From positions 1-10,798 of the forward strand of contig QUTJ01031306.1 in the NCBI GenBank assembly GCA_003573635.1: a stretch of 10,798 bases of DNA. The letters run 5' to 3'. The DNA comes from Goniomonas avonlea. Lineage: Eukaryota; Cryptophyceae; Goniomonadida; Goniomonadaceae. Below the pieces are notes generated by a model that saw nothing but the letters and a program-made list of their open reading frames with translations, made no database searches and was not told the origin of the DNA. This document shows, piece after piece, positions 1 through 9,713 of the stretch; within the stretch, counting starts at the first letter, position 1; each line of letters begins with the position of its first letter. Made by a program: the position numbers and the translations under genes.

Positions 1-347
1 ATACAGGTGCCATGCAACACCACGGCACCTGTAACACCTGTAACACGATAGCATGACACCTGTTTGACACAACAGCATGGCACCTGTATCACGGCAGCAT
101 GGCACCTGTCGGACACTTCAGCAAGACACCTGTTTGACACAACAGCATGCCACCTGTCTGACACACCAGCATGACACCTGTTTGACACAACAGCATGCCA
201 CCTGTCTGACACACCAGCATGACACCTGTTTGGCACAACAGCATGCCACCTGTCTGACACACCAGCATGACACCTGTTTGGCACATCAGTGTCAGACAGG
301 TGCTGGTGTGTCAGAGAGGTGCCATGCTGTTGTGTCAGACAGCTGTC
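1..347. repeat. 24-bp tandem repeat array flanked by inverted copies
   Basis: From 55 to 292 there are ten near-identical units of about 24 bp, each starting gacacctgt or gccacctgt and ending cagcat. From 125 onward two alternating unit types make a 48-bp higher-order period. Degenerate material lies at 24-54. From about 288 to 347 at least two units run in the opposite orientation, and 3-14 is another inverted fragment; 3-11 and 24-32 form a perfect 9-bp inverted repeat. The unit is a multiple of three, so both strands stay open, giving an artefactual 8-residue protein repeat. In the orientation of the MORN gene this array lies just past the last recognisable exon, so it is most simply intronic or 3' flanking. 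Confidence 0.9.
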
Positions 348-363
348 GCAAGAGCACGCGTAC

Positions 364-2423
364 CCATGAATGTTTTGTTATCGGCCTTGGTGTAGTGCAC
401 CCCGAGGCCATCGTGGCAGTTGTCCTTCCACGTGCCCTTGTAACGGTTGCCGTTTGGCTCCTTGGACACGCCAAGCCCGTGCCGACTACCGACTGTCCAC
501 TGCAATTGTGTTAACCGTTTGGCTCCGTGGACACGCGTGCCGACTACCGACTGTCCACTGCAAAATAATTGTATTAACTGCAGTGTCACTCATGCTTGTA
601 CCCAGGTTGAAAAACGAAGTGGTACGTGAAAAATGGAGTAGTATGATTAAAATGGAAGTTAAAAATGATGCTAGTCAATGTTTTTGTTGATGGAGTTGAA
701 AATTAGAGTGAGACCATAAAGTGGCCGATTTCCTCCCGAATATCCAAGCAGATCAGATCATTGATATACTATATATGAGGAAAAAACGCGTACGCGAACG
801 TTGTCACCTAGCAACCCCCTGGTGTTCGTCATCTATGGCCACAAGAGTCACAGCACGTGGGAGACACACACACACATGTGCCACCAGGGGGGTGGGGGAG
901 TCGCCGCGAGGTCACACACCTGGCCGTCGTACTCACTCTTGTCCCCACCGACATAGCTCAAGTATCCATCAGGGCGCCCGTGTCTCCATGTTCCAGTCAG
1001 AACGTCCCCATTTTTTTGCTGTGGGTTGTGTCGTGTGACCCAGGAGATGACAAGTTATCACAATGAATGAAATGGAACACTGCGTGCCCGCACACGCGCA
1101 CTTGCAGTCTCCATGCGTGAGGGATTGCAAAGACGCACACAGAGGCCAGACTAAGGGTGAGGAAGGTCACGATTGATGGTGCAAACGCATCAAAGTCGGA
1201 CGGGCGGGGGGACCGGATTGGGGCAACGAGTCACCTTCATGGTGCCAAAACCATGAGGCAAGCCGTTGAGACGCTGTCCGGTGTAGTCAAAGTCGTGATC
1301 CTCAAACGACGGCACAGCGTTCTCGGGTCCTCGAGGACCAGGGAACAACTCCTCGCGATTCGTAATAACGCCAATGAGTCTGTGGCGATCTTGCAGCTCC
1401 CATCTGTGTATGACATTTAAATACTTGTCGTCCAAACCAGTTCATGGAGTCGAGGACAGAGCAGTGTGTCAATGCTCACGAATGCGTGACACACCTTTCC
1501 CGACGACGACGAACTCGAGCAGCTGCTTGAGCTTCTTGTATTCGCATGCGTTCATAGAATTTTCGAATGATTTCTTCAGCTTCACGCTCCCTTTCTTTGT
1601 TGGCATACACCTCCAGCTCGGATGACAACAGTACTTTGTCCTCAACTGTCTGCCCAGTCTGGATCACCTTTTCTTTGGCAGCGAACATCAACGGAGTCTC
1701 GCCGTTCTTGATTGCCTCCTGGAGGCGAATTTTGTAATCTTCGTTCCGCCAAAAACGCTCCTCTCGCTTGCTTCTGACACCAAGGAGCTTAGAAACCTCA
1801 GCAAAAAGCTTGTCAACCTCGTTGGCTTGCTCAGCAGCAATTTCAGAGGCAATCAGATCCTCCTTTTGCTGCAACGCTGACTTCTTTTTCTTGCCAGCAA
1901 CAAACTCTGGAACAACCTCCGGGTCATCCATCACTGGATCCATAGCGAAAATCTTTTTGACTCGCGCTTGCTTTTTCGCGAGTCTTTGTCCAGTGTTTAA
2001 TTGCGCTCTGAAGTCAACCGTCCCGCCACGACGCCTAGCGAACGAATCAGAGCGGTTTAGGTTCAACCCAGACCCAGCACGATTCAAATTCAGCCCAGAG
2101 CCAGCACGTTGAAGGGCTACGCTCGACCCGAGGCGGGGCAAGGGGGAGTCGGGCGTGGAAGGACGAATCCCGGGTGACCCAGGAGGTGTCACAAACTTTG
2201 CAGGTTCCCGAACAGGGGTAGCAGGCGAGCCGCGACCAGAGGGAGGCGACCCACCTCCGGCCCGCAGGTCCGCATCACTCCTGATAGAGCTCACAGGACT
2301 GGGGGCGGCAGCAGCAGCAGCAGTAATATCGTCCGCAAACATTACGTGGTGCGAGCCCCAGGAACTCAAGTTGGGGAGTTTGCCAACGCCCGCAGCTTCA
2401 TCAGGGCCGATCGCCCGTGGCAT
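364..2423 (-). CDS. MORN-repeat protein with coiled-coil N-terminus (partial, four exons)
   Basis: Exons in transcript order are 2423-1495, 1403-1235, 1018-920 and 499-364. All borders are GT-AG and the phases match (2, 0, 0; the last exon ends in phase 1). I chose the ATG at 2423 because the open frame above it offers only a GTG. Residues 1 to about 160 are Ser/Pro/Gly-rich, with an Ala run and a 9-residue repeat (RAGSGLNLN twice). About 165-309 is charged and probably coiled coil. From about residue 348 there are four MORN repeats (YTGQRLNGLPHGFG, LTGTWRHGRPDGY, YDGQWTVGSRHGLG, YKGTWKDNCHDGLG) and the start of a fifth (TFMG), where a donor-like GTACGCG follows. The YDGQ/W motif is reconstituted exactly across the third splice. 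MORN repeats usually serve membrane or cytoskeletal attachment; the exact family is not recognised. The 3' end is missing or lies left of the window. An alternative is readthrough to a stop at 335. Confidence 0.8.
451..563 (-). repeat. Duplicated splice acceptor and exon start
   Basis: Positions 451-505 and 516-563 are direct copies of one another, differing by a 7-bp gap and a single substitution. On the minus strand each copy contains TTGCAG followed by TGGACAGTCGGTAGTCGG. The copy nearer the exon (acceptor ending at 500) gives the frame-matched MORN exon. The copy upstream in the transcript (acceptor ending at 558) would add 58 nt, shift the frame and reach a TAG in the second copy. Confidence 0.85.
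500..919 (-). other. Long intron 3 of the MORN gene
   Basis: This 420-bp stretch lies between the third and fourth MORN exons. It holds the duplicated acceptor, an AT-rich patch at about 595-780 that contrasts with its GC-rich surroundings, and a short CA tract near 866-876. I found no further MORN-like exon on either strand. Confidence 0.6.
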
Positions 2424-2665
2424 CCCTGCACCTGCCACCTGCCAGCGTTCTGTGAAAGCTGTTCTCGGTCTTCTTGAACCGACGAATTCGTTTATCGGTC
2501 GGAGAAACTTTCCATCAGTGGCTGGAGACGAATATTTAGGCTAGCTAGCTAGTCTAGCTAGCTAGCTAGTCTTCCAGACAAGTTCCAGTACCGGTACTAG
2601 CTAGTAGACTAGCGCGTTGAGATTGCGTTTTTGTGGAACTTGGAAGCTCTGGTGAGTCTGGTCTG
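2424..2665. promoter_or_regulatory. Shared divergent promoter with CTAG/GTAC palindromes
   Basis: This 242-bp interval separates the start codons of the minus-strand MORN gene and the plus-strand thioredoxin-like gene, so it must hold both 5' regions. At 2540-2571 there is a nearly pure CTAG tetranucleotide run, self-complementary. At 2587-2598 AGTACCGGTACT is a perfect 12-bp palindrome, running into CTAGCTAG at 2597-2604. No clear TATA box is visible. That these elements are regulatory is inference. Confidence 0.6.
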
Positions 2666-4010
2666 ATGTCCGGTCTCTTCCGCGGAATCAAGCTGTTCCG
2701 AAACGATGGCGTGACAGTTGATCCAAACAGCTTGAAGAACAAAATTGTGTGCTTGTATTTTTCTGCGTCCTGGTGTCCACGTGAGTTAACCAGTTGCTTT
2801 TTGTTTGCTCACCCTCAGCAGCCTGCAGGCAATTCACCCCCATCTTGAGCGATTTTTACGAAGAGACCCAGAAGGATGTCGAAGTCATTTTTCTCAGTGC
2901 CGACAAGGTATGCTTGGGCTTCTTTTGTGTTATCCCCGCTGACAAGAGGCAGAGTGAATCAGAATTTCGATCTTATCACGGTCACATGCCGTGGTTGGCA
3001 GTCGAATGGAACCACAGCATTATTCAAGGCATCTCAGAGCGAGTGCGTTCGTGCAGTCATCGAACAGATGTTTACGTTTTTCACAGTACAAAGTGACTGG
3101 ACTGCCAACCCTGCTTGTGATTCAGGACACCGGTGACGTCTTGACAGCCGATGGGCGAAGGGACGTCACTGATAAAGGACCGGGTGCTGTGAAAGAATGG
3201 CAAAAGAGCTGGAAAGGTGATCGTTGGGCTAATGTGGGTCCCATTATGTGAGACTTTGTGCATTAGTCTGCTGATACTCGTTGCAGCTTGGCGCTGGTAA
3301 TCGGCTTGATGCTGGAGCAAGCCCAAGCGGTCCAGGCGACGCTGCGACGGAGCGAGAGAAGCGGGCTCGTGCTTTGGAGGCTCGTCTGGCACGCCTTCAG
3401 GTATGTCACAGCATGGCACCACCCACGTGTGTTTCACTCGTCACAGCCAGCGGAGTCCCAGCCGGAAGCAGCAAAGCCAATCGTCGCCACTGCTCCAATG
3501 CCTTCGACTGCTCCAGAGCCTTCGACTGTGGCTACTGCACCCAGCTCAACTCCTGCTCCTGCTCAAGCGACTCCGAGTCCGATTGCCATTGAACCTGAGC
3601 GACCCGGGTGGTGTTGCCAAACTTGTACGTTTGCCAACTCGAGCAATGCCACTGATTGCTCAATGTGCGCAACACCGGGCCCCCCACGACCACCTTCGCC
3701 ACAAAATGAGCACCTCACAAAGGCCATCCGGGCTACTGAGCAGTGGCAATGCGCGGCATGCACCCTCATCCAAGATGATTCTGTCGACTGTGCTGCATGT
3801 GGACTACCCAGGTACGCGTTTGGTACCATGACTGCTCCTCACCCCGACCCTCCAGACCTGTCTAGACGCTGTCGCGAGCAAACGTTTTACCTGTGTGATA
3901 GCTTCAGTGCACACTTGGAGCCAGTGGTCTCGTCTGCTTTTGCGTCTCGAGTTTCTTCCATGAAACACCGATTGGGCAATACATGTCAGAGTGCAACAAG
4001 AACCTTGTGA
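2666..4010 (+). CDS. Nucleoredoxin-like thioredoxin-fold protein with two RanBP2 zinc fingers
   Basis: Exons are 2666-2780, 2822-2907, 2953-3042, 3087-3233, 3287-3400 and 3447-4010, with all phases matching, giving 371 aa. Residues 1-146 follow the tryparedoxin/nucleoredoxin pattern: LYFSASWCPPC with the redox pair Cys37/Cys40, then FLSADK, SESEFRSYHGHMPWLAV and the cis-proline loop VTGLPTL (Pro104). A charged, probably helical segment ends near 184, followed by a Pro/Ser/Thr/Ala-rich linker. Two RanBP2-type fingers follow: W239 with C241-x2-C244 and C255-x2-C258, and W284 with C286-x2-C289 and C299-x2-C302. Such fingers usually bind ubiquitin, RNA or Ran; the ligand here is unknown. The thioredoxin part is likely a cytosolic disulfide oxidoreductase, and no signal peptide is seen. 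The weakest junction is the donor at 3234. Residues after 306 are uncertain, because 3812-3901 could be an in-frame 90-nt intron. The fusion could be two genes if exon 4 instead reads on to the stop at 3249-3251. Confidence 0.82.
2781..2821 (+). other. 41-bp intron with tandem NAGNAG acceptor in the active-site codon
   Basis: The donor is GTGAGT at 2781. Two acceptors stand in tandem, CAG ending at 2818 and CAG ending at 2821. The second gives CCC for the second proline of WCPPC, the family consensus. The first would insert one codon and give WCPPAC, pushing the two cysteines apart. Confidence 0.8.
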
Positions 4011-4190
4011 AAACGCGATTATTTACCCAGCAGCAAGCTTGCTGTGGTCGAATCGAGACGCGCTGCGGTCGAATTCAAGAGTGACTGCCCCAGTAAGTGA
4101 GAGATACGCAGATATCCACCCCGAGACAATTGCCCTCGAGTCAAAAATTACTGCATAGCCACGCCGAGTCCGTGTTGGAAGCAGCAGAGA
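4011..4190. other. Convergent intergenic spacer
   Basis: This spacer lies between the plus-strand stop at 4010 and the minus-strand dehydratase stop at 4191, so it must hold both 3' ends. No AATAAA-type signal is seen on either strand. A short direct repeat (tgtggtcgaatc and tgcggtcgaatt) lies near 4052-4078. Confidence 0.5.
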
Positions 4191-5895
<1,705 letters not shown>

Positions 5896-6313
5896 CTTCA
5901 ACACAACACGCGACGAAAAATCAAAATCAACTCCAAAAATTGGGGAAAATTGGATTGTACGAACAGCGTAACGGAAATGAATACTAGTACTGTAGTACTG
6001 TAGTACCGAGCAGCTAGCGAGCTGGTCTGTTCGATCAAAAATGTTGGGTGGGGTTGTGTTCAAGCGGCGAATCAAGCCGATGATGACCGCACCTAGCCAA
6101 ACAACCAAACTCAACGAGGAGGACAGGGGAGCGCATGGAGTGTTTGAGACCTGAACTCAATTTTACACCTCGCCGTACTCATCGTCCTCCTTTTGAACAA
6201 GATTCGAACGTGATCACAGATTCGACCGGACAGCTCACAAAAGTAAAAACACAGCGAAGCAACAAGTGAAATTTGACACTGGACAGTATGCGAACGATTG
6301 CGAGCTGGAAAAT
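5896..6313. promoter_or_regulatory. Shared divergent promoter with TACTAGTA and repeated GTACTGTA
   Basis: This 418-bp interval lies between the dehydratase start and the first in-frame ATG of the plus-strand coiled-coil gene. TACTAGTA (5982-5989) is a palindrome; it is followed by overlapping GTACTGTA copies up to AGTACCG at about 6008, then CAGCTAGCGAGCTG (6011-6024), an inverted repeat. AGTACCG and CTAG-type palindromes also occur in the promoter at 2540-2604. A regulatory role is inferred. Confidence 0.55.
6041..6154 (+). CDS. Small ORF, candidate upstream first exon of the coiled-coil gene
   Basis: The ATG at 6041 opens a 37-codon frame ([15 protein letters not shown]...) ending at 6154. 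A GGA followed by GTGTTTGAG near 6137 is a phase-0 donor candidate. Splicing from it to the CAG ending at 6286 would join in frame to YANDCELEN and then the ATG at 6314. It could instead be an independent upstream ORF or chance. The sequence alone does not decide. Confidence 0.25.
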   Translation: MLGGVVFKRRIKPMMTAPSQTTKLNEEDRGAHGVFET

Positions 6314-6317
6314 ATGA
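6288..6317 (+). promoter_or_regulatory. Nine-codon upstream ORF overlapping the main start as ATGA
   Basis: The ATG at 6288 reads nine codons to a TGA at 6315-6317. That stop overlaps the in-frame ATG at 6314-6316 of the coiled-coil gene in the sequence ATGA. It would exist in the mRNA only if the transcript starts upstream of 6288 and no splice at 6286 removes the leader. Confidence 0.45.
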
Positions 6318-8767
6318 CCTTGAAGCTTCTGCGTTCTGTTCATCGAGAATCTGCAGCTGCTGGACAGCTCGAACTTGCCATCGAGGAGCTCGACACCGCC
6401 AACACGTTCAAGGAACTGGTAAAACAGGTGTTTGACAGTGAGATTTTTGATTTTCTAGTATATATTTTCAGTTCCGTTTGTCCGCTGTATCTTGGTGATC
6501 ACGTTTATTTCAGGCGAGAATCGACATTGTCAACCACGAGTTTCGGGTCCGACGTGACGCACTCCTGGCAACAAGGCGACATGAGTGGAAAAAGCTGAGA
6601 TCCGATTGGAGTGACAAATGGAAAACTATACGTCAGGAGCATCAGCGCGCCACCAAGGAATTTGAGGTAATGAGTGGAGAAACAAAGGCAAAGGCTTGTG
6701 CTGATACGCAGCTCCCAGAACCATGCGCGCTTTCTGATGAATCAACTCGATGTCCAGGTTTCAGCTCTGGAAGAGAATCAACCACCGACCGAACTTGTGT
6801 TAGATCTGCAAAAACAAGTGAGGTCTGCTCTTCTGAATTTTGTTTCGGTTTTCGACTCTTCATTCTCCAGGTTGCAAGCCTGGTGTGGTTGCAAGAATAT
6901 GAGCAAGCCCTCGAAATGAAACAGTGGTCTCAGAAACAGGTACAGTTTCGGCGCTGCGATTGATTCATGATTCGGATGCTGGATTGTCACAGCGAACCAG
7001 ATACAGCACCAGCGAAACTCAGAGATCGCAGAGCAACGTGATGTTCTTCAACTTCGCCGGAACAGACTGCAGGTGCGCCTGTTGTGTATGCGGCTCTCGC
7101 GTGTGCGTGTGTTTGTGCAAAGGTGCCGGGTTTGATCGATAAGTGCTGTTGTGCTGTCGAGCAACTCCTCCAACACCCAAGTCACACACAACCAAGTCAC
7201 GACCACAACCGAGTCTCGACCACACCCAAGTCTCGACCACACCCAAGTCTCGACCACAACCAATTCACACTCGCGTCTCGACCACAACAAATTCACACTC
7301 GCGTCTCGACCACCCAAGCCTCGACCACAACCAAGTCTCGACCACGAGTCTCGACCACACTCAAGTCTCGACGACAACCAAGTCTCGACCACACTCAAGT
7401 CCCTATCCACCCAAGACTACACCCAAGTCACCGCCCAACCTCTAAGTCTCCACTCAAGTGTCCCAGTCTTGACCGCAAGTCTCCGCCACTCAGGCTAAGC
7501 GCATTTGTGTCATACCTTGCGTTGTTGGCATGCTGTTTTTGAAACCGGCACAGGCAACGCTGGATCATCAGCGCAAAGTTCTGGTGCAGCAGCAGACTCG
7601 AGAAAATATCGACTTCCGCGTCGCGAACAGGAGAACGCTCGAACAGTGAGTGTCTGGGCGCGAGTATGTTTGTAAGCACGTGTGACCTGACTGGTGTTGA
7701 ATGCCATTGTGGCCTGCCGCGCGTGCTGTCTGCACCTCGGCAACCTGCTTGGTTTAACCGAAATTACAGGCACGAACGGCACTGGTCGCTGCGGTTGTCA
7801 CTCCTGTCGGATCGCAGAAAGGTCTGTCCACTGTAGTTTGACACTTATAGTTTGGTGGGGGGGAGGGGGGGAGGGGGGGGGCACGCGCGCTGACTTGCAT
7901 GCACCCACTTGCTCTTCGCCAAACTTCCACTCAGCATATGGCTTCTACTGCCAGTGCACTCTCCATCATCACTCACAGTCCTCACTTCTAGTGCACTTCC
8001 CCTGTATTCCTGGCGGGGTGAGGAGTGATACACCAGGCAGACAACCCATCATTATGTGTACTCGCGCCTGTCGCAATAAAGATAGCACAAGCACCAGTGC
8101 AGGCAAGCACAGGCCAACATGAACAACACGCCTTATTGTGTGCCCGCGCCTGCCGCAATGTTGCAATCAACATCAACATCAACAACACGCCTTATTGTGT
8201 GCCCGCGCCTGCCGCAATGCTGCAATGTGCTCATTGCACACGACTTCCAAGTGCAACAGCAATGCAAGCGTCTACTAACACGTGATTCAGCAAAGGTTCA
8301 AGCAGCTCGCAACTGTTCCACTCCGTGTACGCCAATCCTCTAGTGCCAGCACTCTGGGTCAGGGCACCGCCGTGGGTCACGACAGTGCGGCAAGTAGCAG
8401 CACTGCCCCACACCAATCCTTGAGTGCCGTGGGTCGGGACAGTGCGGCAAGTCAGAACAGCACTGCCCCACGACGCCTCCTCCCATCCTCAGGCTTGGGT
8501 GCAGCTGGGCAGGCCAGTGCCATGGGTCAGCGTGCACTCCTCGCAACTCCTTCCAGTGCACGTCCCTCCACCTGTGGCACACCCTCCAGCCCTTTGAGCA
8601 ACCTGCAACAGTGCTGGACGCCAGCACTGGGTTCACCAGCTTACTCCCCTGGTGTTGCTGTTCGCTCAGCGTCACCACCACCACCACCACGGCGTGTCTG
8701 CGCCGCCGCAACCCAAGACCTGCGTGGCACACGCTCCCCCACGGTGACTCCCAGCTTGCCGAAATAG
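6314..8767 (+). CDS. Coiled-coil protein with Ser/Pro/Ala-rich tail, eight exons
   Basis: Exons are 6314-6427, 6514-6666, 6719-6817, 6871-6939, 7001-7072, 7554-7645, 7770-7821 and 8291-8767. All are GT-AG with matching phases (0,0,0,0,0,2,0), for 375 aa. Residues 1 to about 217 are strongly charged and heptad-like (for example HEWKKLRSDWSDKWKTIRQ, NSEIAEQRDVLQLRRNRLQ and DHQRKVLVQQQTREN), so a long coiled coil is expected. The last exon switches to Ser/Ala/Pro/Thr-rich sequence with an imperfect repeat (AVGHDSAAS and AVGRDSAAS) and ends SPTVTPSLPK. The repeat copies in the DNA differ by a 3-nt indel, which keeps frame. I do not recognise the family; cytoskeletal or centrosomal scaffolds look like this, but that is only resemblance. 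The start is uncertain: 6314 is the first in-frame ATG, yet an upstream exon is possible. Exons 7 and 8 are the least sure. Confidence 0.7.
7171..7497 (+). repeat. Minisatellite of a ~17-18 bp unit (GTCTCGACCACAACCAA-like) in intron 5
   Basis: About 15-20 degenerate units based on GTCTCGACCACA(C/A)CCAA, some extended by ttcacactcgc to about 27 bp. The plus strand is rich in A and C, with G almost confined to GTCTCG. It lies inside the 481-bp intron 7073-7553 of the coiled-coil gene. The frames open through it on both strands are products of the repeat, not genes. Confidence 0.9.
7857..7881 (+). repeat. Poly-G block G7-A-G7-A-G9
   Basis: Three guanine runs of 7, 7 and 9 are separated by single adenines within intron 7 of the coiled-coil gene, on the sense strand. 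It can in principle form a G-quadruplex in DNA or pre-mRNA. Long homopolymer runs are also prone to assembly error. Confidence 0.9.
8054..8226 (+). repeat. 46-bp direct repeats in intron 7
   Basis: 8122-8167 and 8181-8226 are 46-bp copies differing at one position. They are separated by a short aacatc-type spacer. A diverged partial copy (gcgcctgtcgcaata) lies around 8054-8081. All are in the 469-bp intron 7822-8290 of the coiled-coil gene. Confidence 0.88.
8369..8471 (+). repeat. Imperfect direct repeat in the coding tail
   Basis: 8369-8411 and 8426-8471 are related copies (gccgtgggtc ... cactgccccac) differing by a 3-nt indel and a few substitutions. They encode the AVG-x-DSAAS repeat of the last exon. 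Each copy contains CAGTGC followed by GCACTG, able to pair as a short hairpin. Confidence 0.8.
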
Positions 8768-9713
8768 TTGGTTCTTTCAGTGACAGGGGCGTGCGAGTCT
8801 GATTGTTCCCTCTCATATTTTTGCGACATCTCCTGCACACGCACAGTGTTCTCATGGCGCTGACTGATCACAATCCGCCCCGCTTACTCTCTGCAGCAGT
8901 TTACATCGTACAGTGGAGCGAGTATGGATGGCCTACAGACAGGGAAGAGGAGACGGTACCAAGTGGAGGAGGTCACACCTGCGCTTCAGCTCTCCCTCGT
9001 AGACAGAGACAGAGACAGGAGACAGAGCCAGAAAGTAGAGTGGAGCTTTGCCGCACCTGCGCTTCAGTGAGCGCAGAGACAGGGGAGACAGAGATGGACA
9101 GACACGGGGAGACAGAGCCAGACAGTATCTGTATTGCTCTAGAATTACAATCTTACTCTCGGCTGCATTTCTCTCAGCTCCAGTGTGGTTCCCTTACTGC
9201 TATGTGTGCCATCTGCATCTTGCAGTGGCTCACCGTTTTCCAGAGTTTCTCACACACACCCAGGTGTCGCAGAACTCCTCGACTCGTGGGCACACCTCTC
9301 CACCGACTGATACCGTGCGTGACCTTGGGCTGCCCAATGCGAGAGTGTGCGCGCCACCCCGAGACAGCAACGGCTCAGAATGTGAGTTGCTTGCGTGGGC
9401 TTTCTACATGCGTGTAAGACAGGTCTGCTTCCACGGCAATGATTGTTTGAGTCATCTGGGTCAAATATGTGGACAATTGCGTGGTTAGAGAGCGAGAGCC
9501 AATCATGGGTTAATCACTAACTCCGGCAGTCATTCCTCTGTCTTCTTGGCCCGCATAGTGACCCGCACCCTCAAGTCACCCCCACCACCCGGACGCACCT
9601 CTCACCACATCAAATCTTTCCGCAGCCTCTTTGCAAGTCTCGTCCGCCGTGCAGTCGCAAGTCCCGCCCGTCATACGGATGCAGCTCTCGCCGCCACCGC
9701 CGCTGAGGGATGA
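8768..9713. other. Low-complexity region with weak candidate exons
   Basis: No recognisable gene. A plus-strand frame from the ATG at 8924 encodes 48 aa (MDGLQTGKRRRYQVEEV...) ending at 9070, with a GTGAGC donor candidate at 9067. Two later segments have coherent splice borders: 9264-9381 (after CACCCAG, before GTGAGT, Ser/Thr-rich) joining in phase to 9559-9713 (after CATAG, ending in a TGA). A longer unspliced frame at 8803-9417 is equally open. The composition is GC-rich with few stops, so chance ORFs are expected. Confidence 0.3.
8976..9125. repeat. ~78-bp imperfect tandem duplication, GACAGA-rich
   Basis: CACCTGCGCTTCAG occurs at 8976-8989 and again at 9054-9067. Each copy is followed by purine-rich GACAGA-type sequence ending agacagagccaga. 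The second copy is longer and more diverged. Confidence 0.75.

Noticed and set aside
1-347. CRISPR-like array
   Set aside because: Units are contiguous with no unique spacers, and the genome is clearly eukaryotic.
77-514. Plus-strand ORF with an 8-residue TCLTxQH repeat
   Set aside because: It is the 24-bp array read in frame; both strands are open because the unit is a multiple of three, and the right half overlaps the MORN exon on the other strand.
1768-2544. Plus-strand ORFs at 1768-2112 and 2155-2544
   Set aside because: Shadows of the minus-strand MORN gene exon 1.
2540-2604. CTAG run as a transposon end or attachment site
   Set aside because: No terminal inverted repeats, target duplication or transposase nearby; its position between two start codons fits a promoter element better.
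3288-3446. Plus-strand start at 3288 (MALVIGLML...)
   Set aside because: That frame reads through an intron with clear GTATGT and CACAG borders; the alternative frame gives a charged exon that joins in phase on both sides.
6670-6963. 97-codon plus-strand ORF MSGETKAKACADTQ...
   Set aside because: It begins in an intron donor and runs through real introns; the coiled-coil frame is carried by exons 6719-6817 and 6871-6939.
7048-7410. Minus-strand ORFs rich in VETWxxSRLGCGRD
   Set aside because: They are the intron-5 minisatellite read in reverse.
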